Of a stretch of 64,000 nucleotides of DNA, positions 1 to 8,729 are shown piece after piece (within the stretch, counting starts at the first letter, position 1; every line of letters starts with the position of its first letter). This DNA is from DSSM01 sp964484125. Its GTDB lineage: Bacteria > Bacteroidota > Ignavibacteria > Tepidaquicellales > Tepidaquicellaceae. The translations under genes and the position numbers were made by a program. The stretch is taken from contig CAZAEK010000005.1 in NCBI GenBank assembly GCA_964484125.1, positions 62,001-126,000 of the forward strand, given 5' to 3'. The notes under the pieces are model-generated. The model was not told the origin of the DNA, ran no database searches, and was given only the letters and a program-made list of their open reading frames with translations.

Positions 1-1
1 T

Positions 2-388
2 GGAAGCGTATGTTACGGTAAAGCACCCGGCAGTAATCTTTTCAGGGCAGTAACAGGGATTCTCGGCACGGCAGTGGGAATGTTTCTTGCAACATTTTTT
101 GAAGCATTTATGATATTTGGTATGGATAAAGGTACAATTGCAGTTTATATCTTCTGTCTCATTGCAGGAATATTTATTATGAAATGGGCTTATAAGAAAT
201 TCCGTTACGGAGGTGAGGTTGTGGAAGGAACCGGAATAGTTGAAGAAAAACAGGAAAATCTTGTTTCGAAATATGGCTTTACAGTTAGTGATAAAACAGC
301 GGCAACAATGGATGTTGCAAAGAATGTTCTCGGAACAGTTGCCGCGGGAACAATATTAGGGTCAATACTTAACAATAATAATGATTAA
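2..388 (+). CDS. Membrane protein of unknown function, 3' part only (5' end outside window)
   Basis: The reading frame is open from the first bases of the window to the stop at 386-388, so the start lies upstream. The visible part has two hydrophobic segments separated by a short charged turn, read from about bases 41-120 and 136-200, then a soluble tail rich in Glu and Lys. A short Gly/Ala-rich hydrophobic stretch precedes an Asn-rich C-terminus. A GTG at 74 could serve as a start but would cut the first membrane segment. It lies 12 nt ahead of the next gene and probably shares a transcript with it. I do not recognise the family. Confidence 0.5.
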   Translation, partial: GSVCYGKAPGSNLFRAVTGILGTAVGMFLATFFEAFMIFGMDKGTIAVYIFCLIAGIFIMKWAYKKFRYGGEVVEGTGIVEEKQENLVSKYGFTVSDKTAATMDVAKNVLGTVAAGTILGSILNNNND

Positions 389-400
389 ATAAAAATTTTT

Positions 401-1012
401 ATGTTTAAATTAGAAGCAGTAAAATGTAAAAAATGCGGAAGCGGTCTGCTGGTTGAGCTGAATGATAAAATAACTTACTGCTCAAGTTGCGGAAGCGGAT
501 TTGAATTTATTGATGACGAAATGGTTGATATAGAAATAAATTTCGCAGCGGCTTCTTTCCGGGATGAAGGGGAACTGATTTATAAGCCATTCTGGTATAT
601 AAAAACTCATATAGATATACTGGAAAGAACTAATACAGGCGGATTTATAACGAAAATGTTCGGAAAAGAACAGCAGGCATCGTTTGATTTAATCTTTTAT
701 ATTCCGGCTTTTCATTGCCCTTTGGATTCAATGAAAAATCTTGCTCAGTCATTTACTGCAAAAAATCCGGTTGCTTCGCCACAGAAGTTCAATACAAAAC
801 TTACGGGCTTTGTTTACGGCAAAGAAGATGCAAAAAAGTTATGTGAATTTATTTTGATTTCATTTGAAGCGGAAAAAAGTGATACGATGAAAACATTCAG
901 ATACAAAATAGATTTTAAATCGTTTGAGATTATAGGAATTCCATTTTATAAAAAAGCAAATAATGTATTTAAAGACGGAGTGCTTGGAATCGAGTATCAG
1001 GATAGACAATGA
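401..1012 (+). CDS. Zinc-ribbon protein of unknown function
   Basis: The N-terminus carries two CxxC knuckles (C9/C12 and C27/C30) of a rubredoxin-like zinc ribbon, followed by about 170 residues of mixed alpha/beta sequence without membrane segments. The zinc ribbon is seen directly; the rest matches no family I can name. The stop overlaps the ATG of the following methyltransferase by 4 nt (ATGA), so the two are probably translationally coupled. The gene upstream encodes a membrane protein, and a role in membrane or surface biogenesis is only a guess from position. Confidence 0.6.
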   Translation: MFKLEAVKCKKCGSGLLVELNDKITYCSSCGSGFEFIDDEMVDIEINFAAASFRDEGELIYKPFWYIKTHIDILERTNTGGFITKMFGKEQQASFDLIFYIPAFHCPLDSMKNLAQSFTAKNPVASPQKFNTKLTGFVYGKEDAKKLCEFILISFEAEKSDTMKTFRYKIDFKSFEIIGIPFYKKANNVFKDGVLGIEYQDRQ

Positions 1013-1800
1013 AATGTAAAATATGCTCTTCCGAAACAGATTTTTTTTCGGAAGCGGAAATATTATTCAAATATAAAATAAAGTATTACAACTGTCCTAA
1101 TTGCGGTTTCGTCCAGACCGAATTCCCTTACTGGATTGAGGAAGCATATTCAAATGCAATTAATCACAGCGACATAGGGCTTTTAAAAAGAAATCTTGAT
1201 TATTCCAAAGCAACGAAAAATGTATTAAGCTGGTATTTCAAACCGGACTCAAATTTTATTGACTACGGAGCAGGGTATGGTGTATTTGTAAGAATGATGA
1301 GGGACTATGGATATAAATTCTACTGGAACGATAAATATTGCGAGAATATGTTTGCGGCTGAGTTTGAATCAGATAAATCTGGTGTTGAGAAATTTGATGC
1401 ACTGACTGCCTTTGAAGTATTTGAGCATCTCGAAAACCCTGTCAACGAAGTTGAAGAAATGCTTAAATTTTCTGATAATATTTTATTCAGCACTTTTCTT
1501 TTCCCGGAGTCAAAACCAAAACCCGGAGAGTGGTGGTATTATGCACTGGATCATGGGCAGCATTTATCTCTTTATTCACTAAAATCACTTCAGGTACTTG
1601 CCTCAAAATTTAACAAGAACTTTTACACAAACGGTAAAAATGTTCATATTTTTACTGACATGAAATTAAACGGATTTATTTTTAAAATTATTACTTATCC
1701 CCTGATATCTGATATTTTTAATTTATTAATCAGAAGAAAATCTTTACTCGACAGTGATTATAAATTTGTTCTGGAAAAACTAAAAAAATCTAACAGTTAA
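1009..1800 (+). CDS. Class I SAM-dependent methyltransferase with N-terminal zinc knuckles
   Basis: The N-terminus has two CxxC pairs (C3/C6 and C29/C32) as in the C-methyltransferase / methyltransferase-23 type proteins of sugar loci. SAM-binding motif I (FIDYGAGYG, residues 83-91) and the post-motif EVFEHLEN (about 136-143) are clear. The likely substrate is a sugar or glycan intermediate, because the gene opens a run of flippase and glycosyltransferase genes; the exact acceptor is not known. It overlaps the zinc-ribbon gene upstream by 4 nt and ends 1 nt before the flippase start, so it lies inside one operon. Confidence 0.72.
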   Translation: MKCKICSSETDFFSEAEILFKYKIKYYNCPNCGFVQTEFPYWIEEAYSNAINHSDIGLLKRNLDYSKATKNVLSWYFKPDSNFIDYGAGYGVFVRMMRDYGYKFYWNDKYCENMFAAEFESDKSGVEKFDALTAFEVFEHLENPVNEVEEMLKFSDNILFSTFLFPESKPKPGEWWYYALDHGQHLSLYSLKSLQVLASKFNKNFYTNGKNVHIFTDMKLNGFIFKIITYPLISDIFNLLIRRKSLLDSDYKFVLEKLKKSNS

Positions 1801-1801
1801 A

Positions 1802-3304
1802 TTGGGCATAATCAGAAAGCAGGCATTGGGAAATTCGGTATTTTCATATCTTGGCGTATTGCTTGGATATGTGAATGTTATTTTGTTATTTCCGGCTTTT
1901 TTCAGCTCCGAGCAATTCGGGCTGATTCAGCTGCTTGTTGGGGTCTCAGTTATTTATGCTTATTCCGGACTTATCGGTCTGCCTAATACTATTGTGAGAT
2001 TTTTCCCGTTTTATAAGACAGAGGATAGATATCACAAGGGATTCCTTTCTTACGTTTTTGTTATCGGTTTGATGGGTTTGATAATAGCGACTTTGCTTTA
2101 TCTTTTTCTTAAGCAGCTGATTATAAATGCTTATATAGAAAATTCAGCTTTATTTGTTGATTATTATTATTATCTGATTCCACTCTCTGTCTTTACACTT
2201 CTTTTTACAGTGCTTGAGGCAATTGCAAGAGCGTTGTACAGAACTGTATTTTCAACTTTTCTGAAAGAAGTAGGTTTGCGAATTTTAACTACGCTTGGAA
2301 TTGTATTGTATATTTTTAAAATACTGGATTTCCATTCTTTCGTAGTTTATTTCATAATGATTAACTTTTTAAATGCATTACTTCTATTATTTCAGGTAAT
2401 ATTTTCCGGTGAATTCAGATTTAGTCTTGGTTTTAAAGATTTCAAATTTAAAAATCTTAAGGAGTTTCTAGTATTCGGCTCATTTAATCTGCTATCGGGT
2501 ACAACAATGCTTATAGGTCATAGAGTGGATGTACTTATGATTGGCTCAATGGTCGGGCTTTCAATAGTTGGTGCATATTCACTTTATTTTTATATTGCGT
2601 CTGTAATATATGTTCCTATGAGATCAATGTCAAAAATATCTGTTTCTATAATTGCGAACTCATTCAAAGAAGGAAATCTATCACATATAAATGATATTTA
2701 CAAACGCTCTTCACTGATTCAACTTATATTCGGAAGTCTGATTTACATAGGCGTAATTATCAATAAGCATAACCTGTTTTATTTTATTAAAAAACCTGAA
2801 TATATAGAAAATTTTGGTATATTCTATTTTGTCGGTCTTGCAATACTTATAGATATTTCTGTAGGATTGAATTCCGAAATTATTACTAATTCTGAATGGT
2901 ATAAATTTGATTCGCTATTTAATATTATTCTTCTGATTGTCAGTATTATCGCAAATTATTTGCTTATACCTCCGTTAGGCGGAGTCGGTGCGGCTATTGC
3001 TGCAGCAATAACATTTTTCACATTTAATTTTCTCAAATGGATTTTTATTTCAATAAAGCTTAAGATGCAACCGCTCAACCATAAACAACTGATTGTGATA
3101 TTAATAGCAATAATAAGTTTTATACCGGGCTATTATTTGCCTGTTATTAGTAATATTTATATTGATATATTTTACAGAAGCACTGTTGTTACATTGGTAT
3201 ATAGCTTATTGATAGTGTTATTCAAAGTATCAGAAGATTTGAATGAGAGAGTAGTTGTTTATAAAAATTTAATTTTGGAAAAGTTAAAATTTGCAGGTAA
3301 ATGA
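1802..3304 (+). CDS. Wzx-type lipid-linked oligosaccharide flippase
   Basis: A 500-residue integral membrane protein with about 12-14 hydrophobic segments and the MATE/polysaccharide-biosynthesis (Wzx) pattern. It opens with GIIRKQ followed at once by the first membrane helix, as is usual in Bacteroidetes-type flippases. Such proteins move undecaprenyl-linked repeat units to the outer face of the inner membrane. The start is TTG at 1802, one base after the previous stop; no ATG near it would keep the conserved N-terminus. The stop overlaps the next gene by 4 nt. Downstream glycosyltransferases support the assignment. Confidence 0.82.
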   Translation: MGIIRKQALGNSVFSYLGVLLGYVNVILLFPAFFSSEQFGLIQLLVGVSVIYAYSGLIGLPNTIVRFFPFYKTEDRYHKGFLSYVFVIGLMGLIIATLLYLFLKQLIINAYIENSALFVDYYYYLIPLSVFTLLFTVLEAIARALYRTVFSTFLKEVGLRILTTLGIVLYIFKILDFHSFVVYFIMINFLNALLLLFQVIFSGEFRFSLGFKDFKFKNLKEFLVFGSFNLLSGTTMLIGHRVDVLMIGSMVGLSIVGAYSLYFYIASVIYVPMRSMSKISVSIIANSFKEGNLSHINDIYKRSSLIQLIFGSLIYIGVIINKHNLFYFIKKPEYIENFGIFYFVGLAILIDISVGLNSEIITNSEWYKFDSLFNIILLIVSIIANYLLIPPLGGVGAAIAAAITFFTFNFLKWIFISIKLKMQPLNHKQLIVILIAIISFIPGYYLPVISNIYIDIFYRSTVVTLVYSLLIVLFKVSEDLNERVVVYKNLILEKLKFAGK

Positions 3305-4197
3305 CGGAAAGATTTGATACTCCAATATTGCTTTTAATTTTTAATCGTCCGGATACAACTGAAAGAGTATTTAATCTTTTAAAGGAAATAAAACCTTCGA
3401 AACTTTTTATATCAGGTGACGGAGCAAGAAGCAATAAATCCGGTGAAAATGAAAAAGTAGAAAAGACGAGAGAAGTCGTACAATCAATTGATTGGGATTG
3501 TGATGTAAAGTATAATTTTAGTGATTTTAATCTTGGGTGTAAAATGGGAGTTTCTTCCGGAATAAGTTGGTTTTTTGAAAATGTAAATGACGGGATAATT
3601 ATCGAAGATGATGTTTTACCGAATAAAAGCTTTTTCAGGTTTTGCAGTGAAATGCTGAAACATTATGAAGACAATCAAAAGGTTATGCATATAGGCGGAG
3701 CGAATTTTCAGGATGGAATTCAAAGAGGTGATGGAATATATTATTTTTCTAAACTTTGCCACGTATGGGGTTGGGCAAGTTGGGCAAGGGCATGGGAAAA
3801 ATATAATGTTAACATTGAAGATGAAGAACCCGTTATTGATGAAGTATTGAATGAAACATTTTCTTTTAAAGGATTAAGGGAATATTACAGAAAATATATC
3901 TTTAAAGTAAAAAACGGACAACTTGACACCTGGGATTATCAATGGGCATACACTATCTGGAAAAATAAGGGTATAAGCGTTATTCCCAATAAAAACCTTA
4001 CAACAAATATCGGTTTCAGAGAAGATGCTACCCACACACTTGATATTGAAAGTAGATTATCAAGGATGGAAAGTTATGATTTAGGAGAAATTCGCCATCC
4101 TGATATTATCGAAGTATGCCACGAAGCAGATATTTATACTTACAAAACTAAACTAAAAATTCCTTTGATTAAAAAAATAAAATCTGTTTTTAAATAA
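3301..4197 (+). CDS. GT-A fold glycosyltransferase
   Basis: A 298-residue protein that starts with the beta-strand and NRPDTT turn typical of GT2-like nucleotide-diphospho-sugar transferases. It has a metal-binding acidic motif (IEDDV, residues 101-105) and a Trp-rich region around WGWASWARAW characteristic of a glycosyltransferase subgroup found in O-antigen and capsule loci. It probably adds one sugar to the lipid-linked glycan exported by the adjacent flippase. The start ATG overlaps the flippase stop (ATGA). Donor and acceptor sugars cannot be read from the sequence. Confidence 0.72.
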   Translation: MTERFDTPILLLIFNRPDTTERVFNLLKEIKPSKLFISGDGARSNKSGENEKVEKTREVVQSIDWDCDVKYNFSDFNLGCKMGVSSGISWFFENVNDGIIIEDDVLPNKSFFRFCSEMLKHYEDNQKVMHIGGANFQDGIQRGDGIYYFSKLCHVWGWASWARAWEKYNVNIEDEEPVIDEVLNETFSFKGLREYYRKYIFKVKNGQLDTWDYQWAYTIWKNKGISVIPNKNLTTNIGFREDATHTLDIESRLSRMESYDLGEIRHPDIIEVCHEADIYTYKTKLKIPLIKKIKSVFK

Positions 4198-4204
4198 CTT
4201 CACT

Positions 4205-5296
4205 TTGAAAATACTATACGATAATGAAATATTTTTAATTCAGAAATACGGCGGGGCTACGAGGTATTTCTATGAATTAATAAAAAGAATGATTGAATTT
4301 AAAGGTGCTGATATCTCACTTTATATGGGTTATCACATCAATGAATACGGACTTGAAAAGTATGCAGATAAATTCAGGTATTTCAAAGGAAAGAAAATAC
4401 CATTAATCCCCAAAACGAAACTAATCTCAAGAAAAATACAGTATTTCAATTTTTTAAAATTCAGGGAAAGGTGTAAGCCGGATTTATTCCATCAGACATA
4501 TTTCAATGATTATAAAAACAGGGCAGGTGAGAAAAAAATTGTTACAATTCATGATTTCACACATGAAAAATATCCTGAGTATTTTAGTAAAATTGATAAG
4601 ACAATTTATCAAAAGAAAAAAGCAGCTGAAACATCAGATGGAATAATCTGTATATCGGAATCAACGAAAAATGATTTGCTTGAATATTACAAAATTCCGG
4701 AAAGCAGGATAAGGGTTATTTATCACGGAAATTCACTGAATGCGGAGCCGGGGGAAAGAGTCATTAGCAGACCTTATTTTCTATATGTAGGTGACAGACG
4801 TGCTTATAAAAATTTTGAGATAATGCTAAAACTATTTTCCACTTCTGATAATATTAAAAGAGATTTCAGACTTGTCTGTTTCGGAGGCGGAAGTTTTACA
4901 AGAACAGAACAACGGATAATCAATGAATATGATTTGCAGAATATAGTTATGCAGATTTCCGGTAATGATGAAAAACTTGCCGGACTATATAAATATGCGG
5001 AAATGTTTGTATATCCTTCGTTTTATGAGGGGTTTGGAATACCTTTGCTTGAGGCAATGCAGTATGAATGTCCGATAGTTGCAAGCAATACAAATGCATT
5101 GCGGGAAATTGGAGGAGAAGCGGCATTGTATTTTGAACCCGGCAATACTGAAAGTCTGATTGAAGCAGTTAATTCATTATTGAGTTCTGAAGATAAGAGA
5201 AATGAAATTATTTCAAAGGGCAGAGAAAGAATCAGGCTATTTAGCTGGGATAAATGTGCAGAAGAAACATACAATTTTTATAAGGAGATAATATGA
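4205..5296 (+). CDS. Glycosyltransferase family 4 (GT-B)
   Basis: A 363-residue GT-B enzyme. The N-terminal half has the GGATRYFYEL loop seen in mannosyltransferase-like GT4 proteins, and the C-terminal half has the donor-binding region with SFYEGFGIPLLEAM, whose two Glu residues form the usual EX7E motif. It retains a full-length GT4 layout. The start is TTG at 4205, with the sequence MKILYDN typical for the family; no in-frame ATG lies near. Its stop overlaps the next gene start by 4 nt. It very likely acts in the cytoplasm on the growing lipid-linked glycan. Confidence 0.82.
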   Translation: MKILYDNEIFLIQKYGGATRYFYELIKRMIEFKGADISLYMGYHINEYGLEKYADKFRYFKGKKIPLIPKTKLISRKIQYFNFLKFRERCKPDLFHQTYFNDYKNRAGEKKIVTIHDFTHEKYPEYFSKIDKTIYQKKKAAETSDGIICISESTKNDLLEYYKIPESRIRVIYHGNSLNAEPGERVISRPYFLYVGDRRAYKNFEIMLKLFSTSDNIKRDFRLVCFGGGSFTRTEQRIINEYDLQNIVMQISGNDEKLAGLYKYAEMFVYPSFYEGFGIPLLEAMQYECPIVASNTNALREIGGEAALYFEPGNTESLIEAVNSLLSSEDKRNEIISKGRERIRLFSWDKCAEETYNFYKEII

Positions 5297-6045
5297 AAGA
5301 AAGCTCAATAAGTGTTATAACGGTAGTTTATAATAACAGAGATAATTTCATAAAGACGCTTGAAAATATAAAAAATCAAAGTTACAAAAATATTGAATAT
5401 ATAGTAATTGATGGTGGCTCAACAGACGGAACTCTTGAAGTGATTAAATCTAATAATCAGTATATAAAAAAATGGATTTCAGAAAAAGACAAAGGAATTT
5501 ATGATGCGATGAATAAAGGAATTAACCTTGCAGAAGGTGAATATATTTGCTTTATGAATGCAGGAGATGTTTTCCACGATTCTGATACTTTAAAAAAAAT
5601 ATTTGATTCCTGCGAAGATGCAGATGTATATTATGGTGATACAGAGCTTGTTGATGAAACCGGGAAGAGCTGGGGCAACAGGCAGTTGAAAAAAACGCCT
5701 GAAAATCTGACCTGGAAAAGTATGATAGACGGAATGGTAGTAACTCATCAATCATTTGTAATAAGGAAATCATTGATTGAAATGTATGACCTGAAATATA
5801 TTCATTGTGCGGATATTGACTGGACAATTAAGGTTCTTAAGAAAGCAAATAAAATATGTAATACAAAATTAATAATAACTACTTTCCTTATGGGAGGATA
5901 TTCACGTAAAAACACGGTTAAGTCTCTCATCGAAAGATTTGGAATATTATCTGAACATTTTGGAGTTATCAGGGTTATTATTAATCATTTTAAATTAGCA
6001 TATATATTTATAGTTCACATAATCAAAAACAGGAGAATACTCTGA
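5293..6045 (+). CDS. Glycosyltransferase family 2
   Basis: A 250-residue GT2 enzyme with the N-terminal nucleotide-binding motif VIDGGSTDGT (residues 38-47) and the acidic motif around AGDVFHDSD where DXD-type metal binding is expected. This size and spacing are typical of the WcaA-like and PssA-like single-domain transferases of exopolysaccharide loci. It overlaps the upstream GT4 gene by 4 nt and is 1 nt from the FkbM gene, so all three are probably one transcript. The sugar is unknown. Confidence 0.82.
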   Translation: MKESSISVITVVYNNRDNFIKTLENIKNQSYKNIEYIVIDGGSTDGTLEVIKSNNQYIKKWISEKDKGIYDAMNKGINLAEGEYICFMNAGDVFHDSDTLKKIFDSCEDADVYYGDTELVDETGKSWGNRQLKKTPENLTWKSMIDGMVVTHQSFVIRKSLIEMYDLKYIHCADIDWTIKVLKKANKICNTKLIITTFLMGGYSRKNTVKSLIERFGILSEHFGVIRVIINHFKLAYIFIVHIIKNRRIL

Positions 6046-6046
6046 T

Positions 6047-6778
6047 ATGGCAAATTTAAAGCTGATGAAAATCAAGGCAGAGATATTATCACGGAAGATA
6101 GGGAAGAAATTCGGAGTTGATGTTAAAATGACAGACGAGGAAGTATTGATGAAGCAAATAGAGTATAATAAAATTGATTTGATTTTCGATATCGGAGCAA
6201 ATGAAGGGCAATTTTCCGAACTTCTTTTTAAGCTTGGGTATAAAGGAAAGATAATATCATTTGAGCCATTGAGTGAAGTTCACAGAAAATTACTTCAGAG
6301 GAGTAAAAAGTATTCCGGCTGGGAGGTTGCAGAAAGATGTGCAATAGGAGAAAGTGACGGAGAAACAGAAATTAATATTTCTAAAAATACATTAAGCAGT
6401 TCTGTATTGAAAATAAAAAAAGAACATACAGATGCGGCACCGGAATCAGTTATAACAGGCACTGAAAAAATAAAGGTATATAAACTTGATACGATAGGGG
6501 AAAAATACACTGCCTCAGCTAAAAATATTTTCTTAAAAATTGATACTCAGGGATATGAAGAGAAAATATTAAACGGGGCAACAAATTTTTTGAAGAAAGT
6601 AAAAGGTTTATTGGTTGAGACATCCCTTATACCCTTATATGAAGGGCAGGCATTATTCAAAGAAATACTCAACAAGGTCGAGTCCGCAGGTTTTGAATTA
6701 ACAGGAGTTCAACCCGCTTTCATAAATAAGGAAACAGGCAGAACACTTCAGGTTGACGCTATATTTTTTCGGCAATGA
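6047..6778 (+). CDS. FkbM-family SAM-dependent methyltransferase
   Basis: A 243-residue protein with motif I IFDIGANEG (residues 46-54), the following SFEPL acidic strand and the LKIDTQGYE signature of the FkbM family, which O-methylates sugars and polyketides. Its place at the end of a glycosyltransferase run suggests methylation of a sugar in the glycan, possibly as a cap; that is inference. Its last 20 bp overlap the 3' end of the convergent methyltransferase on the other strand, so the operon ends here with no room for a separate terminator. Confidence 0.82.
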   Translation: MANLKLMKIKAEILSRKIGKKFGVDVKMTDEEVLMKQIEYNKIDLIFDIGANEGQFSELLFKLGYKGKIISFEPLSEVHRKLLQRSKKYSGWEVAERCAIGESDGETEINISKNTLSSSVLKIKKEHTDAAPESVITGTEKIKVYKLDTIGEKYTASAKNIFLKIDTQGYEEKILNGATNFLKKVKGLLVETSLIPLYEGQALFKEILNKVESAGFELTGVQPAFINKETGRTLQVDAIFFRQ

Positions 6779-7565
6779 CAACAATGCCGGTTCCTGTTTC
6801 ATTATGTGTTTTAACGTCAAGCCACATAAGTATTAGAACAAACCACAGAGTAAATAAATAATAAAAAGGTAAAAGTAATATTAATATCTTAGATGCACCA
6901 GCCATCAGTATAGGGTATTTAATTCCAAATCTCCAGGATACAGTTCCGAATTTGCCGTAAGTATAAATAAATTCTTTAACCTTGAACCCGGCGTTTTCAA
7001 GTTTAGAAATAATCTCCTCTTTACCATATCCGTTTCTTGCATGTTCTTCAATAAAACTTTCGTCGTCATCCGAATGAGCATCGCTTCCACCAAGATTTGA
7101 AGGGGTATTTACCAGAAGTTTACCGTTGTGTTTTAAAGCATTATAGAAATTTTTAAAAACAAGCTCATCTTCAACTATATGTTCCATCACATCAACTGAC
7201 AGAATAAAATCAAATCCCGCAGAATAATTAATTTTTGTAAGATCTGCAATTTCAAATTTACATCTGTCAAATCCTGCTTTTTTAAAGAAATAATTACAAT
7301 CTTCTACCTGTTCGTCCTTTACGTCCACTCCGAGTATATCTGCGCTTCTGAAATATTTTGCCATAAAATATGAGTATTGTCCAAATCCCATGCCTGCATC
7401 TAATATATTCAACTCTTCTTTCCCGCTATATAAATTTCTTATTGCTTTTTTTACATGCCATGCACGAAGAAACATAAGGTCAAGCAGGAAATAGAAAATC
7501 TTTCGCAGGAATACATTCCTGTTTACTATATTACCGAATACTTTTTTAATAGGGTCGTATTTCAT
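6759..7565 (-). CDS. SAM-dependent methyltransferase with C-terminal membrane segments
   Basis: A 268-residue class I methyltransferase. Motif I is ILDAGMGFGQYS (residues 54-65), followed by an acidic GVDVKDEQ strand and SVDVMEHI. After the catalytic domain come two closely spaced hydrophobic segments (about residues 215-248), so the enzyme is probably membrane-tethered; this is unlike soluble ubiquinone-type methyltransferases and fits modification of a membrane-bound glycolipid. The stop overlaps the end of the convergent FkbM gene by 20 bp. The GT4 gene lies 2 nt upstream, so they share a transcript. Confidence 0.75.
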   Translation of the reverse strand: MKYDPIKKVFGNIVNRNVFLRKIFYFLLDLMFLRAWHVKKAIRNLYSGKEELNILDAGMGFGQYSYFMAKYFRSADILGVDVKDEQVEDCNYFFKKAGFDRCKFEIADLTKINYSAGFDFILSVDVMEHIVEDELVFKNFYNALKHNGKLLVNTPSNLGGSDAHSDDDESFIEEHARNGYGKEEIISKLENAGFKVKEFIYTYGKFGTVSWRFGIKYPILMAGASKILILLLPFYYLFTLWFVLILMWLDVKTHNETGTGIVVIAEKI

Positions 7566-7567
7566 AA

Positions 7568-8728
7568 CTATTTGTTTGATTTAACGAGATTATAAATTTT
7601 GTTTGTGTATGTTTGCCATGAATATTTATCCTTCTCTGCAATAATTCCTTTAATTAAATCTGCCTCAAGATTATTATCATAGAACTTTATTATAGCTTCG
7701 GCAAGTAATCCGGGATTATCAGTCGGAACAAGCAAGCCGGTTATACCATCTACTATAACTTCTCCAATTCCGCCGATATTGGAAGCAATTATAGGTTTGT
7801 TGAAATGATATGCAATCTGAACTATGCCGCTCTGTGATGCACTTGAATATGGAAGTATGACTGAGTCTGCAGAACAGAAAAAATATTTTACATCTTCATC
7901 CGGTATAAAGTCAGAAACAATTGATATATTATCCTCAAGTTCCAATTCTTTAATCTTCGCATAATATGGTGTACTGTCTTCATAAAATTCTCCCGCTACA
8001 AGAAGCAAGGCATCAGGATATTTTTTCCGAACTACATCCATTGCAATAATAATATTCATTAAACCCTTGTATTTTCTTATGTACCCGAAAAACAAGAGTA
8101 TTTTTTTGTTATTTATTTCAACTTTAAATTTTGACTCTATGTGTTTTACAGAATCTTTTTTGTCTGTGATATCTCCGAAAATATTATAAATCGGATGAGG
8201 CGTTAAAACATAGGGTTTGTTTTTTTTATTAAACTGCTTTAACTCCTTCTCAACAGTTTTCGATTGCACAAGAAAATAATCAACAAAAAGAATAGCAATT
8301 TTAGTTAAAAGCAAATCAGCAAATCTTCTTTCGTGAGGGATTACATTATCACAAATGTACAAGACTTTAGTTTCTTTAAATACTTTTGCAAAGAAAGAAA
8401 TAACCGAGTATTGAATTGCGAAAAACGGAATCCAGTACTTATAAATAATTAAATCCGCATTTTCTTTTCTTATTTTTAATCCTGTTAATATCCAGTTGAA
8501 GGGATTTACAGAATCAATCGCAATAATATTTTTTTCATCAGGCACTTTAATTGCCGGTTCCCCTGTTTCGTATTGAGTCTTTCCCGGGAAAAGGAATTCC
8601 GGATATTGCCTTTTAAATGAATATACTTTTACATCATTTTGTTTTGATAGCTCATGAAATAAAAGCGCAACATATTGAGCAATACCACCCCGCATAGGAT
8701 ATGCAGTTCCAACCAGGATAATTTTCAT
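7568..8728 (-). CDS. Glycosyltransferase family 4 (GT-B)
   Basis: A 386-residue GT-B transferase. The N-terminus has the acceptor-side loop GTAYPMRGGIAQYV, and the C-terminal half has the donor-side strand ILLFFGYIRKYKGL and the SQSGIVQIAYHFNKPIIAS block followed by GGIGEVI, the normal GT4 nucleotide-sugar site. The substrate is unknown. It lies 1 nt downstream of the GT9 gene and 2 nt upstream of the methyltransferase, forming a compact three-gene minus-strand operon that faces the plus-strand polysaccharide operon. Confidence 0.82.
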   Translation of the reverse strand: MKIILVGTAYPMRGGIAQYVALLFHELSKQNDVKVYSFKRQYPEFLFPGKTQYETGEPAIKVPDEKNIIAIDSVNPFNWILTGLKIRKENADLIIYKYWIPFFAIQYSVISFFAKVFKETKVLYICDNVIPHERRFADLLLTKIAILFVDYFLVQSKTVEKELKQFNKKNKPYVLTPHPIYNIFGDITDKKDSVKHIESKFKVEINNKKILLFFGYIRKYKGLMNIIIAMDVVRKKYPDALLLVAGEFYEDSTPYYAKIKELELEDNISIVSDFIPDEDVKYFFCSADSVILPYSSASQSGIVQIAYHFNKPIIASNIGGIGEVIVDGITGLLVPTDNPGLLAEAIIKFYDNNLEADLIKGIIAEKDKYSWQTYTNKIYNLVKSNK

Positions 8729-8729
8729 C

